Assembly: GCF_017916365.1 (NCBI RefSeq)
Contig: NZ_JAFMSU010000001.1
Location: 2,075,028 to 2,139,027 of the forward strand
Direction: 5' to 3'
Origin: Rufibacter roseolus
GTDB taxonomy: Bacteria; Bacteroidota; Bacteroidia; Cytophagales; Hymenobacteraceae
DNA length: 64,000 nucleotides
Shown: in pieces, positions 39,001 to 47,157 of the stretch
Numbering within the stretch: the first letter of the stretch is position 1
Layout: every line of letters begins with the position of its first letter
Notes under the pieces: model-generated
What the model saw: the letters and a program-made list of their open reading frames with translations, nothing else
Told to the model about the DNA's origin: nothing
Database searches by the model: none
Translations under genes and position numbers: made by a program

Positions 39001-39237
39001 GTGTTGAGGCTGCGGGAGGTGAGCGTGGGCTACACTTTCCCCGCCACACTGCTGGCCAAGACCCCGTTCAAAGCTGCCAGTGTCACTTTAACGGGTCGCA
39101 ACCTGCTGTTCTACGCCCCCAACCTGCAGCACGCCGATCCGGAATCGAACCAACTGGGCGCCAATACCCGGGGGTTTGAGTTCAACTCTCCGCCATCGGT
39201 GCGCAATTACGGGGTTAACCTTCGCTTCACTTTCTAA
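36058..39237 (+). CDS. Second SusC/RagA-type TonB-dependent channel
   Basis: The ATG at 36058 (MKKILLIQFVLMFCLISQVWAQ) begins a signal peptide and gives 1059 residues; the frame runs 32 codons further upstream but without signal-like sequence. Domain order is the same as in the other SusC: CarboxypepD-like (VTGKVTTPSGEAMAGVTVQLKG), EVVVTAVG, plug (QVFIRGLSSATGNNQPLFVVDGVPI, GPAAAALYGARAGNGAVIITTKRG), barrel ending NLRFTF. It is clearly a diverged paralogue, not a recent copy. susD and a small lipoprotein gene follow in an operon closed by a 25-bp hairpin. Confidence 0.95.
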   Translation: MKKILLIQFVLMFCLISQVWAQTRTVTGKVTTPSGEAMAGVTVQLKGTTTASPTDANGNYSITVPAQGGTLVYTFIGYVNREVVIGTQNTINVTLAEDAEQLSEVVVTAVGIERQRREVNYAVQDVKGDQIAQKSEPNVVNALQGKVAGVEIISSSGMPGSGTQVFIRGLSSATGNNQPLFVVDGVPISNNTAYSSNPTVGGASYSNRALDIHPNDIESMTVLKGPAAAALYGARAGNGAVIITTKRGRAGDVEITFTSSFNLQEVYGLPKYQNEYGQGINGRYNQSSTDSWGPRFGTPGLDSVPNVAGNPMTKLAYRAYPDNVKDFFQTGKIWDNGITLSSGNEKMRYIFSANTTNQEGIIPESGLDRYTLRAAGNATLGHGFSIDASVLYAKTNQEGSLQGNSGSSPWFTLPFIPRSFDIQNVPYKLRAGVQAPSLFTQLNRDNPMWSVKESFYDSEVNRSIVSATFNYNPTFFKDFTATYRVGIDQYSDDRLQAYGYGSYNSNGNTALNRRGSQLYEDNRFLSVNHDLFGVYQKDLSPDFNVRALVGTQVNMIDTKRNSIRAEDLLVPDFYNLANHLPSTTFATNYQTERRLVGVYGQLGLNFKNWLFAEFTARNDWSSTLPTANNSYFYPSVSLGFVFTDALQLGNDVLSYGKLRASFAQVGNDTDPYLTNTFYITQSFGNNVAGLSFPFNGTTVAFTRNDRRGNMNLKPESKKSYEIGAEFTFYNGRGSLDVNYFNNRTTDQILSLTVPSSTGFTDFTTNAGRIDNKGWEISANATPLAMETGLRWDIGANFTQLETEVVELAPGLDQFNLSTGYIDPSSGSSGAGFSGLSPLLQPGQPFGVLQGTKFRRTDDGQLIIDPTNGLPIIDTNPQIIGDPNADWWGSLTNTFSFKGFSLSALVQYVHGGDFYSRQTQIARFRGVLEETAENRDQPFMFQGVLANELGQPTTTPNNIQITAQQYWTTFNNASEFAVFDASVLRLREVSVGYTFPATLLAKTPFKAASVTLTGRNLLFYAPNLQHADPESNQLGANTRGFEFNSPPSVRNYGVNLRFTF

Positions 39238-39255
39238 ACCTGGGAGGACAATGTT

Positions 39256-40782
39256 ATGAGACAGTATCTAAAAATATGCAAGACCCTCTGGTTGGCCCTG
39301 GCCCTTGTGGTGGTCAGTTCCTGCGATGATTTCCTGGATGTGAACACCAGCCCCAACAACCTGCCGGCCTCAGATGTGCAGTACATCCTGCCCGGAGCAG
39401 AGCTGGGGATTGGGTTCGTGATGGGGAACACCATTCAGCTCGTGAATTCCCTTTGGGTGCAGCACATGGCCGGCACCGGTACCCAGTCAGACCCCTATGA
39501 CCGCTACAACATAACCCCCGCCGATCTGGACAATGAGTGGGATGTAATGTACGCGACCTTGCTGGATGACCTGCAGCAGGTGAAAGTGCAGGGAAGGGAG
39601 GAAGGCAACTTCATCCATGCCGGCATGGCGGGCGTGCTGCAGGCCTACGTCTGGGCCGTCACCTCTGACATCTGGGGCGATGTGCCCTTCTCCCAGGCGC
39701 TCAACTTTGACCAGTCTGCTACACCCGCCTATGATCCGCAGCAGAATATCTACGCCGGCATCTTCACCATCCTGAATGACGCCATTGCAGATTTGGGCAA
39801 GACCAACGTAATAAGCGCCGGAGATGGCGATTTGATCTACGGCGGAAACGTGGCCAAATGGACCAGGGCCGCCAATTCCATCAAATTGAAACTGTACCTC
39901 CAGAGCCGGAAGAAAAACCCCGCTGAGGCCACCACCGGTATCAATGACCTGATTGCCTCAGGCCAGCTCATCACCTCCAACGCCGATAACCTCAACGTGC
40001 CGTTCTTCGCTTCCTCCGGGGCGCAGAATCCTTTGTATCAGTACAACCATCTCACCCGACCAAACGACATGGTGGCCAGTACCCGGTTCCTGGATTCTTT
40101 GCAGGCTCTGAACGATCCCCGTCTGCCCGCCATCCTCACCCAAGTTGGCGGAACGTATGTAGGCTATGATAACGGCTTGCACACCCTGCAGAACTTCACC
40201 AACCCTAACCGGTCCCGCTGGGGGCTGTACATTGTGGGCAAAGGGCAGAACGCGGCAAATGGAACCATTAACGTGGCCGTGCCCGGTGACCAGGCTCCTT
40301 TCCGGCTGATTACGGCTTACATGGTGCATTTCTGGCTTGCGGAGGCGGCGCTTACCTTAGGCACCACCGGTGATCCGGCGGCCCTGTACCGGCAAGCCCT
40401 GCAGGCGAATTTTGATGATATCTCCTCTTTCCTGGGGGCCACGTATACCCCGGCCAATTTTGCGGCAGACGCCCAGACTTACATTGCTGCCCGGGAGGCC
40501 GCTTTCAATGCCCAACCCACCACCGAAGGAAAGCTGAACGTGCTCATCCGGGACAAGTGGGTGTCTTCTGCGGGAAATGCTTACGAAGCCTATAATGATT
40601 ACCGCCGGACCGGCTATCCCAGATTGGAATTGCCGCAGAATGCCTTGGCGGGCGTGAACCGCATTCCCTCCAGATGGCCTTATGTACAGGGTGAAATACA
40701 GTCTAACAGAGACAACGTTCCCATCCCCAATGATGAGCCTTATCCTGCTGCTTTATTGATACCTGTCTGGTGGATGGAGTAA
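39256..40782 (+). CDS. Second SusD-like_2 lipoprotein
   Basis: 508 residues; lipoprotein signal with VVVSSC (C23). Family features: DVNTSPNNLPASDVQYILPGAELGIGF, WDVMYATLLDDLQQV, GMAGVLQAYVWAVTSDIWGDVPFSQAL, GDGDLIYGGNVAKWTRAANSIKLKLYLQ, HFWLAEAALTLG, and AYEAYNDYRRTGYPRLELP near the end. It starts 18 bp after the susC stop. It should be the surface ligand-binding partner of the preceding channel. The ligand is not evident. Confidence 0.92.
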   Translation: MRQYLKICKTLWLALALVVVSSCDDFLDVNTSPNNLPASDVQYILPGAELGIGFVMGNTIQLVNSLWVQHMAGTGTQSDPYDRYNITPADLDNEWDVMYATLLDDLQQVKVQGREEGNFIHAGMAGVLQAYVWAVTSDIWGDVPFSQALNFDQSATPAYDPQQNIYAGIFTILNDAIADLGKTNVISAGDGDLIYGGNVAKWTRAANSIKLKLYLQSRKKNPAEATTGINDLIASGQLITSNADNLNVPFFASSGAQNPLYQYNHLTRPNDMVASTRFLDSLQALNDPRLPAILTQVGGTYVGYDNGLHTLQNFTNPNRSRWGLYIVGKGQNAANGTINVAVPGDQAPFRLITAYMVHFWLAEAALTLGTTGDPAALYRQALQANFDDISSFLGATYTPANFAADAQTYIAAREAAFNAQPTTEGKLNVLIRDKWVSSAGNAYEAYNDYRRTGYPRLELPQNALAGVNRIPSRWPYVQGEIQSNRDNVPIPNDEPYPAALLIPVWWME

Positions 40783-40809
40783 ATAAAAGACCTAACCCAA
40801 TAGAAAGAT

Positions 40810-41403
40810 ATGAAAACCAGAAAGCTATACCTCAGCCTGCTAAGCATTGTGCTTGTGGCTTTTAGTGCGTGTGAAAACGATGAATATGATGGATTGCTGA
40901 ACACAGATCCCCTGCCCTCGGCCGCCATCACTTTTCCACAGGCAGTAGAGGCTAACGGCGAAGCCCGGATAGAGGACAATGCCTACATCATCAAGCAGAA
41001 CTCCATTGCGCAGGGACAGATCTCGGTGCAGATAAAGGTGCCGGAGGGCCGCACCATTCAGGAACTGACGCGGGTCACCGGCCAGCGCTTCCGGAACGGT
41101 ACGCCGGTGGCACCCAACTACAGCCCTGCGCTTCCCACCGGGTCCACAGCCGCCGCTAACATGGCGCCTAATTCGGCCATCAGCCGAAATACGGCCGGCA
41201 ACCTGCCCAATACCATTACGGGCGGGCCCGGCAACACCGTGACCTACACCATCTCCACCACAGATTTACCAGCCGTCCTGGCCGACGCTGAAATGCCCAC
41301 TATTGCAGTAGGTGACGTGATTCGGTTGTTCTTCAGGGTGATGGTAGACAATTCGCCTCAGGAGCAGCGGGCCATTGAGGTGAGGGTGTACATCACCGGT
41401 TAA
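40810..41403 (+). CDS. SUS-locus accessory lipoprotein
   Basis: 197 residues; signal with lipobox FSAC (C20). The mature part (DEYDGLLNTDPLPSAAITFPQAVEANGEARIEDNAYIIKQNSIAQGQISVQIKVPEG ... DVIRLFFRVMVDNSPQEQRAIEVRVYITG) is beta-rich and asparagine-rich, without catalytic motifs. It follows susD by 27 bp and is the last gene before the terminator, so it is likely a surface-glycan/peptide-binding or structural partner of this channel, as third genes of such loci often are. I do not recognise the family. Confidence 0.75.
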   Translation: MKTRKLYLSLLSIVLVAFSACENDEYDGLLNTDPLPSAAITFPQAVEANGEARIEDNAYIIKQNSIAQGQISVQIKVPEGRTIQELTRVTGQRFRNGTPVAPNYSPALPTGSTAAANMAPNSAISRNTAGNLPNTITGGPGNTVTYTISTTDLPAVLADAEMPTIAVGDVIRLFFRVMVDNSPQEQRAIEVRVYITG

Positions 41404-41421
41404 CCTGGGAGAGGCGTATAA

Positions 41422-41477
41422 TCCGGCCTTAAACAAAAGCCCTGCATAAAACTGCAGGGCTTTTGTTTAAGGCCGGA
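41422..41477 (+). terminator. Terminator of the second SUS operon
   Basis: Perfect 25-bp inverted repeat (41422-41446 with 41453-41477), six-base loop, T-run; contains GGCCTTAAAC as in the dispersed palindromes. Confidence 0.88.
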
Positions 41478-41516
41478 TTTTTATAAATCGGGTCAGAATC
41501 ATAATCACCTCTCTCT

Positions 41517-42446
41517 ATGAATAAAAATTCCTGCTGCGCTTTGCTGCTGTTGTTGCTTGCGCCACTTCAGTCTATGCAAGCGCAGAGTGACACCACGCTT
41601 ATCCGCTCGCACTTCCGCCAGATCCTGCAGACGCCCGGTTTTCGGCACCACGCCAACCCTGCGGCCCTAAACCAGGTAGCCGATTACGTGCATGCTACTT
41701 TCCGGAGACATACTGAGCGGGTAGAGCGGCAGGTGTACCAGGTAGACGGGCAGTCATACCAGAATGTCATCTGCTCCTTCGGGCCGCAGGAGGCGCCGCG
41801 GCTGATTATTGGCGCGCACTATGATGTCTGCGGGGAGCAGGCCGGGGCCGATGATAACGCCAGCGGTACCGTGGGTTTGCTGGAACTGGCCCGTTTGCTC
41901 CAGGGACAATCTTTGCCGTTCAGGATAGACCTGGTGGCGTACACCCTGGAAGAGCCGCCGCATTTCCGGTCCGAGGACATGGGCAGCCACGTGCATGCCA
42001 AATCCCTGGTAGACCAGAAGGTGCTGGTGCTGGGCATGCTGAGCCTGGAGATGCTGGGGTATTTCAAAGACGAGAAGAAGACGCAGGATTACCCAGTAGC
42101 CCCTTTGAAACTGTTCTACGGCAGCCGGGGGAACTACATCACGCTGGTGCGCAAGCCCGGGAACGGCAGTTTTCCCCGGCGGTTCACTCGGCTCTACAAG
42201 AAAAATGCGCTCGTGAGAACCAAGTCTATCGCGGCGCCGGCTTTCATCCCGGGCATTGACTTCTCTGATCACCTCAACTACTGGAAATACAACATGCCGG
42301 CCCTCATGCTCACCGATACCGCTTTCCTGCGCAACAAAAATTACCACGAAAAAACCGATACCCTGGAAACCCTGGACCTCCCCCGTATGGCCCTGGCCCT
42401 GGATGGGGTACTAAAGACGGTTCTGGCACTTGCCGCGGAAAAGTAA
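41517..42446 (+). CDS. Secreted M28 family aminopeptidase
   Basis: 309 residues. A signal peptide (about 1-22, ending MQAQ) precedes an M28 zinc-peptidase domain: IIGAHYDVCGEQAGADDNASGTVGLLELARLL (His and bridging Asp ligands), AYTLEEPPHFRSEDMGSHVHAKS (Glu ligands/catalytic Glu), VLGMLSLEMLGYF (Asp-site region with Glu), and HLNYWKYNMPALMLTDTAFLRNKNYHEKTDT (final His). It should remove N-terminal residues from peptides in the periplasm or outside. It follows the second SUS locus but after a strong terminator, so a link to peptide uptake is only suggestive. Confidence 0.9.
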   Translation: MNKNSCCALLLLLLAPLQSMQAQSDTTLIRSHFRQILQTPGFRHHANPAALNQVADYVHATFRRHTERVERQVYQVDGQSYQNVICSFGPQEAPRLIIGAHYDVCGEQAGADDNASGTVGLLELARLLQGQSLPFRIDLVAYTLEEPPHFRSEDMGSHVHAKSLVDQKVLVLGMLSLEMLGYFKDEKKTQDYPVAPLKLFYGSRGNYITLVRKPGNGSFPRRFTRLYKKNALVRTKSIAAPAFIPGIDFSDHLNYWKYNMPALMLTDTAFLRNKNYHEKTDTLETLDLPRMALALDGVLKTVLALAAEK

Positions 42447-42560
42447 AGTCAGCCCAAATACATCATTCCCGGCAGGCCTGGGGACAAGCACCTACCACAG
42501 GTGAGTTCCCAGAAACGACCGCGTTATGGCTGAATGAAAATCATCACTGCGCATTACAAA

Positions 42561-42600
42561 CAGGAAAGGCTTGCTGATAATTATCCGCAAGCCTTTCCTG
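42561..42600. terminator. Terminator between convergent peptidase and Sua5 genes
   Basis: CAGGAAAGGCTTGC with GCAAGCCTTTCCTG (perfect 14 bp). A half-copy of the dispersed palindrome follows at 42602-42625. Confidence 0.75.
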
Positions 42601-42673
42601 TTTATTTTCCTGAAAACAGGCCCAAAACTGACTCAGAACTCAAGACTCAGAACTCAGGACTTATAGCCTCCGG

Positions 42674-43303
42674 CTATAAAAACTCCTCAATATCGCCGGC
42701 GCCGGCGCGGAGCACCTCAAATTCATCGTTCTCGCAGTTGACCACCGTAGAGGCCACGTTATTCCCGAAACCGCCATCAATGACCAGGTCTACCAGATTG
42801 CGGTATTTCTCATAGATAAGCTCCGGATCAGTGGTGTATTCTACTACCTCGTCCTCGTCATGGATGGAGGTGGACACAATGGGGTTGCCCAGTTCCTGCA
42901 CCAGTTGAAGCGAGATGTTGTTGGCCGGAATCCGGATGCCTACGGTTTCTTTCCGCTTGCCGCCAATCTTGGGTACCTTGCTGCTGGCCTCCAGCACAAA
43001 CGTGTACGGACCGGGCAGCGCTTTTTTCATGACTTTGTAGGTCTGGGTAGAGATGCGGGCGTAGTCTGAGATGTGGGTCAAATCATGGCAGATAAAAGAA
43101 AGATGGGCTTTGGCCGGGTTAATGCCTCTGATCTGGCAAAGCCGCTCCACGGCGCGCGCGTTGTGCAGGTCACAGCCTAAGCCGTAAATAGTATCTGTGG
43201 GATAGATCACCAAACCACCCTTTTTGAGGATATCCACTGCCTGCGCAATGCTTTTGGGTTGGGGGTTGTCTGGGTGAATCCGGAGGAAAGATGCTTGTGC
43301 CAT
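42674..43303 (-). CDS. L-threonylcarbamoyladenylate synthase (Sua5/YciO/YrdC family)
   Basis: 209 residues. It should make threonylcarbamoyl-AMP for the t6A37 modification of tRNAs reading ANN codons. Pattern: KGGLVIYPTDTIYGLGCDLHNARAVERLCQIRG, AHLSFICHDLTHISDYARI, ALPGPYTFVLEASSKVPKI, ETVGIRIPANNISLQLVQELGNPIVSTSIH, and a C-terminal VIDGGFGNNVASTVVNCE ... VLRAGAGD. It is closer to the short YciO type, so tRNA modification is likely but a different nucleotide role is possible. Single gene. Confidence 0.88.
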   Translation of the reverse strand: MAQASFLRIHPDNPQPKSIAQAVDILKKGGLVIYPTDTIYGLGCDLHNARAVERLCQIRGINPAKAHLSFICHDLTHISDYARISTQTYKVMKKALPGPYTFVLEASSKVPKIGGKRKETVGIRIPANNISLQLVQELGNPIVSTSIHDEDEVVEYTTDPELIYEKYRNLVDLVIDGGFGNNVASTVVNCENDEFEVLRAGAGDIEEFL

Positions 43304-43582
43304 GGTTTAATGAATGAGTGATTGAATGAAGGAGTGAATGAATGCAGAAAGTTTAAGGGCCTTTTGGTGCGCAGGTGAACCTATGGTTTCACCTGCAAAA
43401 AAATCTATGCCATGCCTTCCCATACGCTTGAATCAAAAATTGCGTTTTCAGGCCGGATTTCCAAAATTAGGCCCGGAGCGGAATTTGTGTGCCCCAACGC
43501 CTGAACCTCTTGGGCCAATGAGGCAACATTCACTCCTTCACGCAATCTCTCATTCACTCATTAATTTGTACCTTTGTCTCCT

Positions 43583-44671
43583 ATGTCAGAACAAAATATA
43601 CCTGTCACACGTGGTCCAAGAGGGCCGCGTAAGCCTCGCAAGACAAGCAAATGGACCTATGTCCTGGTGGTGCTCATGTTCCTGTTTGTGTGCTTCTCTT
43701 ACTACGCCTACCAGATTGTCTATACTGCCAACGTAGAGAACAAGGGAGAGCCGGTGTATGTGCTTATTCCCAACGGCGCTACCTATGAGCAGGCCATGGA
43801 TTCCATTGACTCCAAGAAGGTGATCATTGATCGGCTTTCTTTCCGGTTTATGGCTAAACTGATGGACTATGATAAGTTGGTGAAACCCGGCCGATATGAG
43901 CTCAAAAACGGCATGACCAACTATAGGCTCATCGCCAAACTGCGCTCCGGCGACCAGGACGCGGTGAAACTGACCTACACCAACGTGCGCCTGAAAAAGG
44001 ATTTGGCCAACAAGCTGAGCACCTTCATCAACTCCACGCCCGCCGAGATAGACTCTCTGCTCAACAGTCCCTCGTTTACCAAGAAATTGGGCTTTGACAC
44101 CACCACCATCCTCACCATGTTCATCCCCAACACCTACGAGATATACTGGACCACCTCGGCCCAGGACATGATGGAGCGCATGAAAAAAGAGTACGACAAC
44201 TTCTGGACCGAGGAACGCAAAGCCAAAGCCAAAGACGTAGGCCTCACCCAGCAAGAGGTGTCCATCCTGGCTTCCATTGTGCAGGCCGAGCAGTCTGTGC
44301 ACGCCGATGAGCGCCCGCGCATTGCCGGCGTATACCTCAACCGTTTAAAGAGAAACATGGCCCTGCAGGCCGATCCGACGGTAGTGTACGCCACCGGCGA
44401 TTTCACCATCCGGCGCGTGCTCAACGTGCACCTAAGAACACCTTCGCCTTATAACACTTACCTGAACAAAGGCTTGCCGCCGGGACCCATCAATTTACCG
44501 GCTATCTCTTCTATCAACGCGGTCCTGAACCCCGAGCACCACGAGTACCTGTACTTCTGCGCGAAGGAAGATTTCTCCGGTTACCACGCCTTCGCTGTGA
44601 CCGAGGCTGAGCACAGACGTAACGCTGCCCGTTTCCACGCGGCGATGAACCAGCGCAACATCATGCAGTAG
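43583..44671 (+). CDS. mltG: Endolytic transglycosylase MltG
   Basis: The ATG at 43583 (MSEQNIPVTRG) gives 362 residues; a TTG three codons earlier is less likely. A basic cytoplasmic N-terminus and one membrane helix (about 25-47, WTYVLVVLMFLFVCFSYYAYQIVY) are followed by a LysM-like part (VYVLIPNGATYEQAMDSI) and the YceG catalytic domain: LTQQEVSILASIVQAEQSVHADERPRIAGVYLNRLKRNMALQADPTVVYA, catalytic Glu in VQAEQ; PYNTYLNKGLPPGPINLPAISSI; EDFSGYHAFAVT. It cuts nascent peptidoglycan strands at the inner membrane and sets glycan-chain length. Confidence 0.94.
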   Translation: MSEQNIPVTRGPRGPRKPRKTSKWTYVLVVLMFLFVCFSYYAYQIVYTANVENKGEPVYVLIPNGATYEQAMDSIDSKKVIIDRLSFRFMAKLMDYDKLVKPGRYELKNGMTNYRLIAKLRSGDQDAVKLTYTNVRLKKDLANKLSTFINSTPAEIDSLLNSPSFTKKLGFDTTTILTMFIPNTYEIYWTTSAQDMMERMKKEYDNFWTEERKAKAKDVGLTQQEVSILASIVQAEQSVHADERPRIAGVYLNRLKRNMALQADPTVVYATGDFTIRRVLNVHLRTPSPYNTYLNKGLPPGPINLPAISSINAVLNPEHHEYLYFCAKEDFSGYHAFAVTEAEHRRNAARFHAAMNQRNIMQ

Positions 44672-44744
44672 CCTGTTTTCGGGCCTTTTTCTTGAAACCG
44701 GCCCGGAAACAGCCAACCGCTTACGCTTGTAAAAACCTCTTTGT

Positions 44745-45392
44745 ATGGGAAAGGCTTTCTCCTTAGTTCTTCTTTTCTTTTGCGTCTTGATGACAGCCTG
44801 CGGGCAGTCTCAACAGAAAGCGCCGGTGCCAGTTCCGTATGATGCACTGCGGGCAGAATTAGAGAAAATACATGACACAGACCAGGCCGTAAGGCAAGGA
44901 TTTGACCAGGTAAAGGAAGAGGACCGGAATGCTTTTTTTACGAAGATGCAGCAGGTAGACTCTGTGAATCAGATTGCGGTTATTAAGATGTTGGAGAAGT
45001 ATGGCTGGTTGCCCCAAAGCAAGATAGGAGGGAAGGCCGCCGATGGTTTATTTCTGGTGGTACAGCATGCTCCGGCCCGGGTCATCAGAAAGTATTTGCC
45101 CTCTTTGAAAAAAATGGCCCAGAAAGGGGAAGCCAGTCCCACCGATGCCGCCATGATGGAAGACCGGCTGCTGATGTTTGAGGGCGAGAAGCAGATCTAC
45201 GGCACGCAGGCTACCTCTATGGGCCGCGAAGACGGAAAGATGTATATCTGGCCTATAGAAGATAGCAAGCACGTGAACGAGCGCCGCAAGGCCGCCGGGT
45301 TCAGAGTCACCGTAGAAGAATACGCCAAACTCATGAACGCCGCCTATAACCCAGAAGAGCCACTGCCAGCGAAAAAGCAGGTGATTCACTAA
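44745..45392 (+). CDS. DUF6624-like lipoprotein
   Basis: 215 residues. Signal with lipobox MTAC (C19), then a helical domain: YDALRAELEKIHDTDQAVRQGFDQV, DSVNQIAVIKMLEKYGWLPQSKIGGKAADGLFLVVQHAPARVIRKYLPSLKKMAQKGEASPTDAAMMEDRLLMFEGEKQIYGTQ and PIEDSKHVNERRKAAGFR. The KYGWL...G..A.....VVQHA and EDR.....G..Q.YG pattern is that of DUF6624 proteins of Bacteroidota, of unknown function. Single gene between mltG and the thioesterase gene. Confidence 0.75.
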   Translation: MGKAFSLVLLFFCVLMTACGQSQQKAPVPVPYDALRAELEKIHDTDQAVRQGFDQVKEEDRNAFFTKMQQVDSVNQIAVIKMLEKYGWLPQSKIGGKAADGLFLVVQHAPARVIRKYLPSLKKMAQKGEASPTDAAMMEDRLLMFEGEKQIYGTQATSMGREDGKMYIWPIEDSKHVNERRKAAGFRVTVEEYAKLMNAAYNPEEPLPAKKQVIH

Positions 45393-45513
45393 CCCAATAC
45401 CTGGTCATGAAAAGACATTGCTTTTCATACCGGGCAAATCACTCCCTCATCCGTTTTAAAGGCAGTTTCTTAAAAGGAGACCCTAAACGGGAAGTACCTA
45501 AAGAAGAAAGACT

Positions 45514-45927
45514 GTGTTTGAATCTAACGTGCAGATACGCGTACGCTACGCCGAGACCGACCAAATGGGATACGTCTACTACGGGAACTACGGGGCCTAC
45601 TATGAGGTAGCCCGTACCGAGACCTTCCGGCAGTTGGGGATCAATTACAAAGAGATGGAAGCCGAGGGCGTGATGATGCCCGTGCTGGAACTGCGGTGCA
45701 AGTACATCAGGCCGGCCCGTTATGATGACCTGCTCACCGTCAAGCTTCTGCTCAAAACCAAACCTCACGGCGCGCGCATCAAGTTTGAGTACGAGGTCTA
45801 CAATGAGGCCCAGGAACTCCTGAACATAGGCGAGACTGTCATGGTGTTTGTGGACATGAAAAGCGGCCGACCTACGGCTATTCCTGCTTATATTCATGCC
45901 AAAATAGATCCGCATTTCACGGCATGA
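45514..45927 (+). CDS. Acyl-CoA thioesterase (YbgC/4HBT hot-dog family)
   Basis: 137 residues starting with GTG at 45514 (FESNVQIRVRYAETDQMGYVYYGNYGAYYEVARTE). The hot-dog motif YAETDQMGYVYYGNY has the Asp of the 4-hydroxybenzoyl-CoA thioesterase group. The rest (RPARYDDLLTVKLLLKTKPHGARIKFEYEVYN) completes the fold. It hydrolyses short- or medium-chain acyl-CoA in the cytoplasm; the physiological substrate is unknown. Its stop overlaps the next start (ATGA), giving a two-gene operon with the BrkB protein. Confidence 0.9.
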   Translation: MFESNVQIRVRYAETDQMGYVYYGNYGAYYEVARTETFRQLGINYKEMEAEGVMMPVLELRCKYIRPARYDDLLTVKLLLKTKPHGARIKFEYEVYNEAQELLNIGETVMVFVDMKSGRPTAIPAYIHAKIDPHFTA

Positions 45928-46853
45928 ACATTTACCAGCGCCTGGCCCAGTACCGGTGGTACCGCAAACTCATTGTCCTCCTGAAGCGGATGCGTTTCGG
46001 GCAGGAGCAGGTGTCTGTGTACCATGTGCTCAAGGTGATGATAGACGAACTGAAGATGGACTCGCTCACCAAGCGGTCTTCTTACATGGCGTTCAACTTT
46101 ACGCTGGCCATTTTCCCCACCATCATCTTCCTGTTCACGCTCATTCCCTACATCCCGGTTGGCCACCTGGACCGCGACATCCTCACCTTGCTAGGCGATG
46201 TGATGCCCGCCGAGATCTACACCGTGGCCGCCGATACCATTGTGGACATCGTAAACAAGCCCCGGGGCGGGTTGCTGTCCTTCGGTTTTCTCTTCGCGCT
46301 GGTGCTATCTACCAATGGGATCATGAGCCTCATGGATGCCTTTGACAAGAAGTACAAGACGTTCAGGAAGCGCACCTACCTGCGCAAGCGCCTCATTGCC
46401 ACTTTGCTCACCATCGCTTTGGCCCTGATCTTGTTTCTGGCCATCGGGGCTATCTTCTTCGGGACGTATATTCTGGATGCGCTGGTGTTCTACGAGGTGG
46501 TGACCGAGGCCTTCACCTACGGTCTGATTGTCTCGGTTAAATACGTGGCCGTGGCCTTGCTCTTCTTCCTGGCTACTTCCATGATCTATTACTACGTGCC
46601 GGCGGTCCATGACAAGTGGCCTTTTGTGAGCGCGGGATCAGTGGTGGCTACAGTGCTCATTTTCCTGGTGTCCTGGCTTTTCTCGCTCTACATCGGCAAG
46701 TTTGATTCCTACAACAAGTTCTACGGCTCTATCGGCGCCCTCATAGGTCTGATGGTCTGGTTGGATTTTGTGTGCATGAGCCTGATTGTAGGCTTTGAGG
46801 TGAACATCAGCATTGACGCCCTCACCAAACGCCTAGTAAGAGGGAAGGTGTAG
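45924..46853 (+). CDS. YihY/BrkB family inner-membrane protein
   Basis: 309 residues with a cytoplasmic N-terminal part (YQRLAQYRWYRKLIVLLKRMRFGQEQ) and about six membrane helices (from about 50 to 290; FTLAIFPTIIFLFTLIPYIPV, LSFGFLFALVLSTNGIMSLMDAF, LIATLLTIALALILFLAIGAI, YVAVALLFFLATSMIYYYVPA, SVVATVLIFLVSWLFSLYI, IGALIGLMVWLDFVCMSLIVGFEVN). The PFVSAGSVVAT and YGSIGALIGLMVWL signatures are typical. The family was once called RNase BN; its role is now thought to be in the envelope or transport. Coupled to the thioesterase gene. Confidence 0.9.
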   Translation: MNIYQRLAQYRWYRKLIVLLKRMRFGQEQVSVYHVLKVMIDELKMDSLTKRSSYMAFNFTLAIFPTIIFLFTLIPYIPVGHLDRDILTLLGDVMPAEIYTVAADTIVDIVNKPRGGLLSFGFLFALVLSTNGIMSLMDAFDKKYKTFRKRTYLRKRLIATLLTIALALILFLAIGAIFFGTYILDALVFYEVVTEAFTYGLIVSVKYVAVALLFFLATSMIYYYVPAVHDKWPFVSAGSVVATVLIFLVSWLFSLYIGKFDSYNKFYGSIGALIGLMVWLDFVCMSLIVGFEVNISIDALTKRLVRGKV

Positions 46854-47031
46854 CCTGTTTAACGCCTGTTTTAGATAAAATACCCTCAAAACAGGATTGG
46901 ACTACAGCAGGAGCAGAAAAAAACGTACTTTCTTAGAAATTTTTTTGTCTTCTAGGGCTTTGACTTTCAAGGGTTAAAATCGGTAGACGTTAGAAATTGC
47001 CCCGAAATTTAGAAAAATACGAGGCTGGCAC

Positions 47032-47062
47032 TTGACAGGTACCTATTAAGCCATTACTTTTG
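47032..47062 (+). promoter_or_regulatory. Promoter of tRNA-Ser
   Basis: TTG at 47032-47034 and TACTTTTG at 47055-47062, 20 bases apart, match the Bacteroidota -33/-7 promoter (TTG ... TAnnTTTG) and end about ten bases before the tRNA. Confidence 0.75.
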
Positions 47063-47072
47063 TATCACATTT

Positions 47073-47157
47073 AGAGAGATGGCAGAGTGGTCGATTGCGG
47101 CGGTCTTGAAAACCGTTGACCTTTGCGGGTCCGGGGGTTCGAATCCCTCTCTCTCTG
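47073..47157 (+). tRNA. tRNA-Ser (anticodon TGA)
   Basis: 85 nt. Acceptor stem AGAGAGA (47073-47079) with TCTCTCT (47150-47156) and discriminator G; anticodon loop CTTGAAA gives TGA; a long variable arm (GTTGACCTTTGCGGGTCC region) is typical of class II tRNA-Ser; T-arm GGGGG-TTCGAAT-CCCTC. CCA is not encoded. The 3' acceptor strand is also the left edge of a long direct repeat repeated at 55826. Confidence 0.96.

Noticed and set aside
43586-44302. 238-codon minus-strand frame
   Set aside because: Antisense shadow of mltG.
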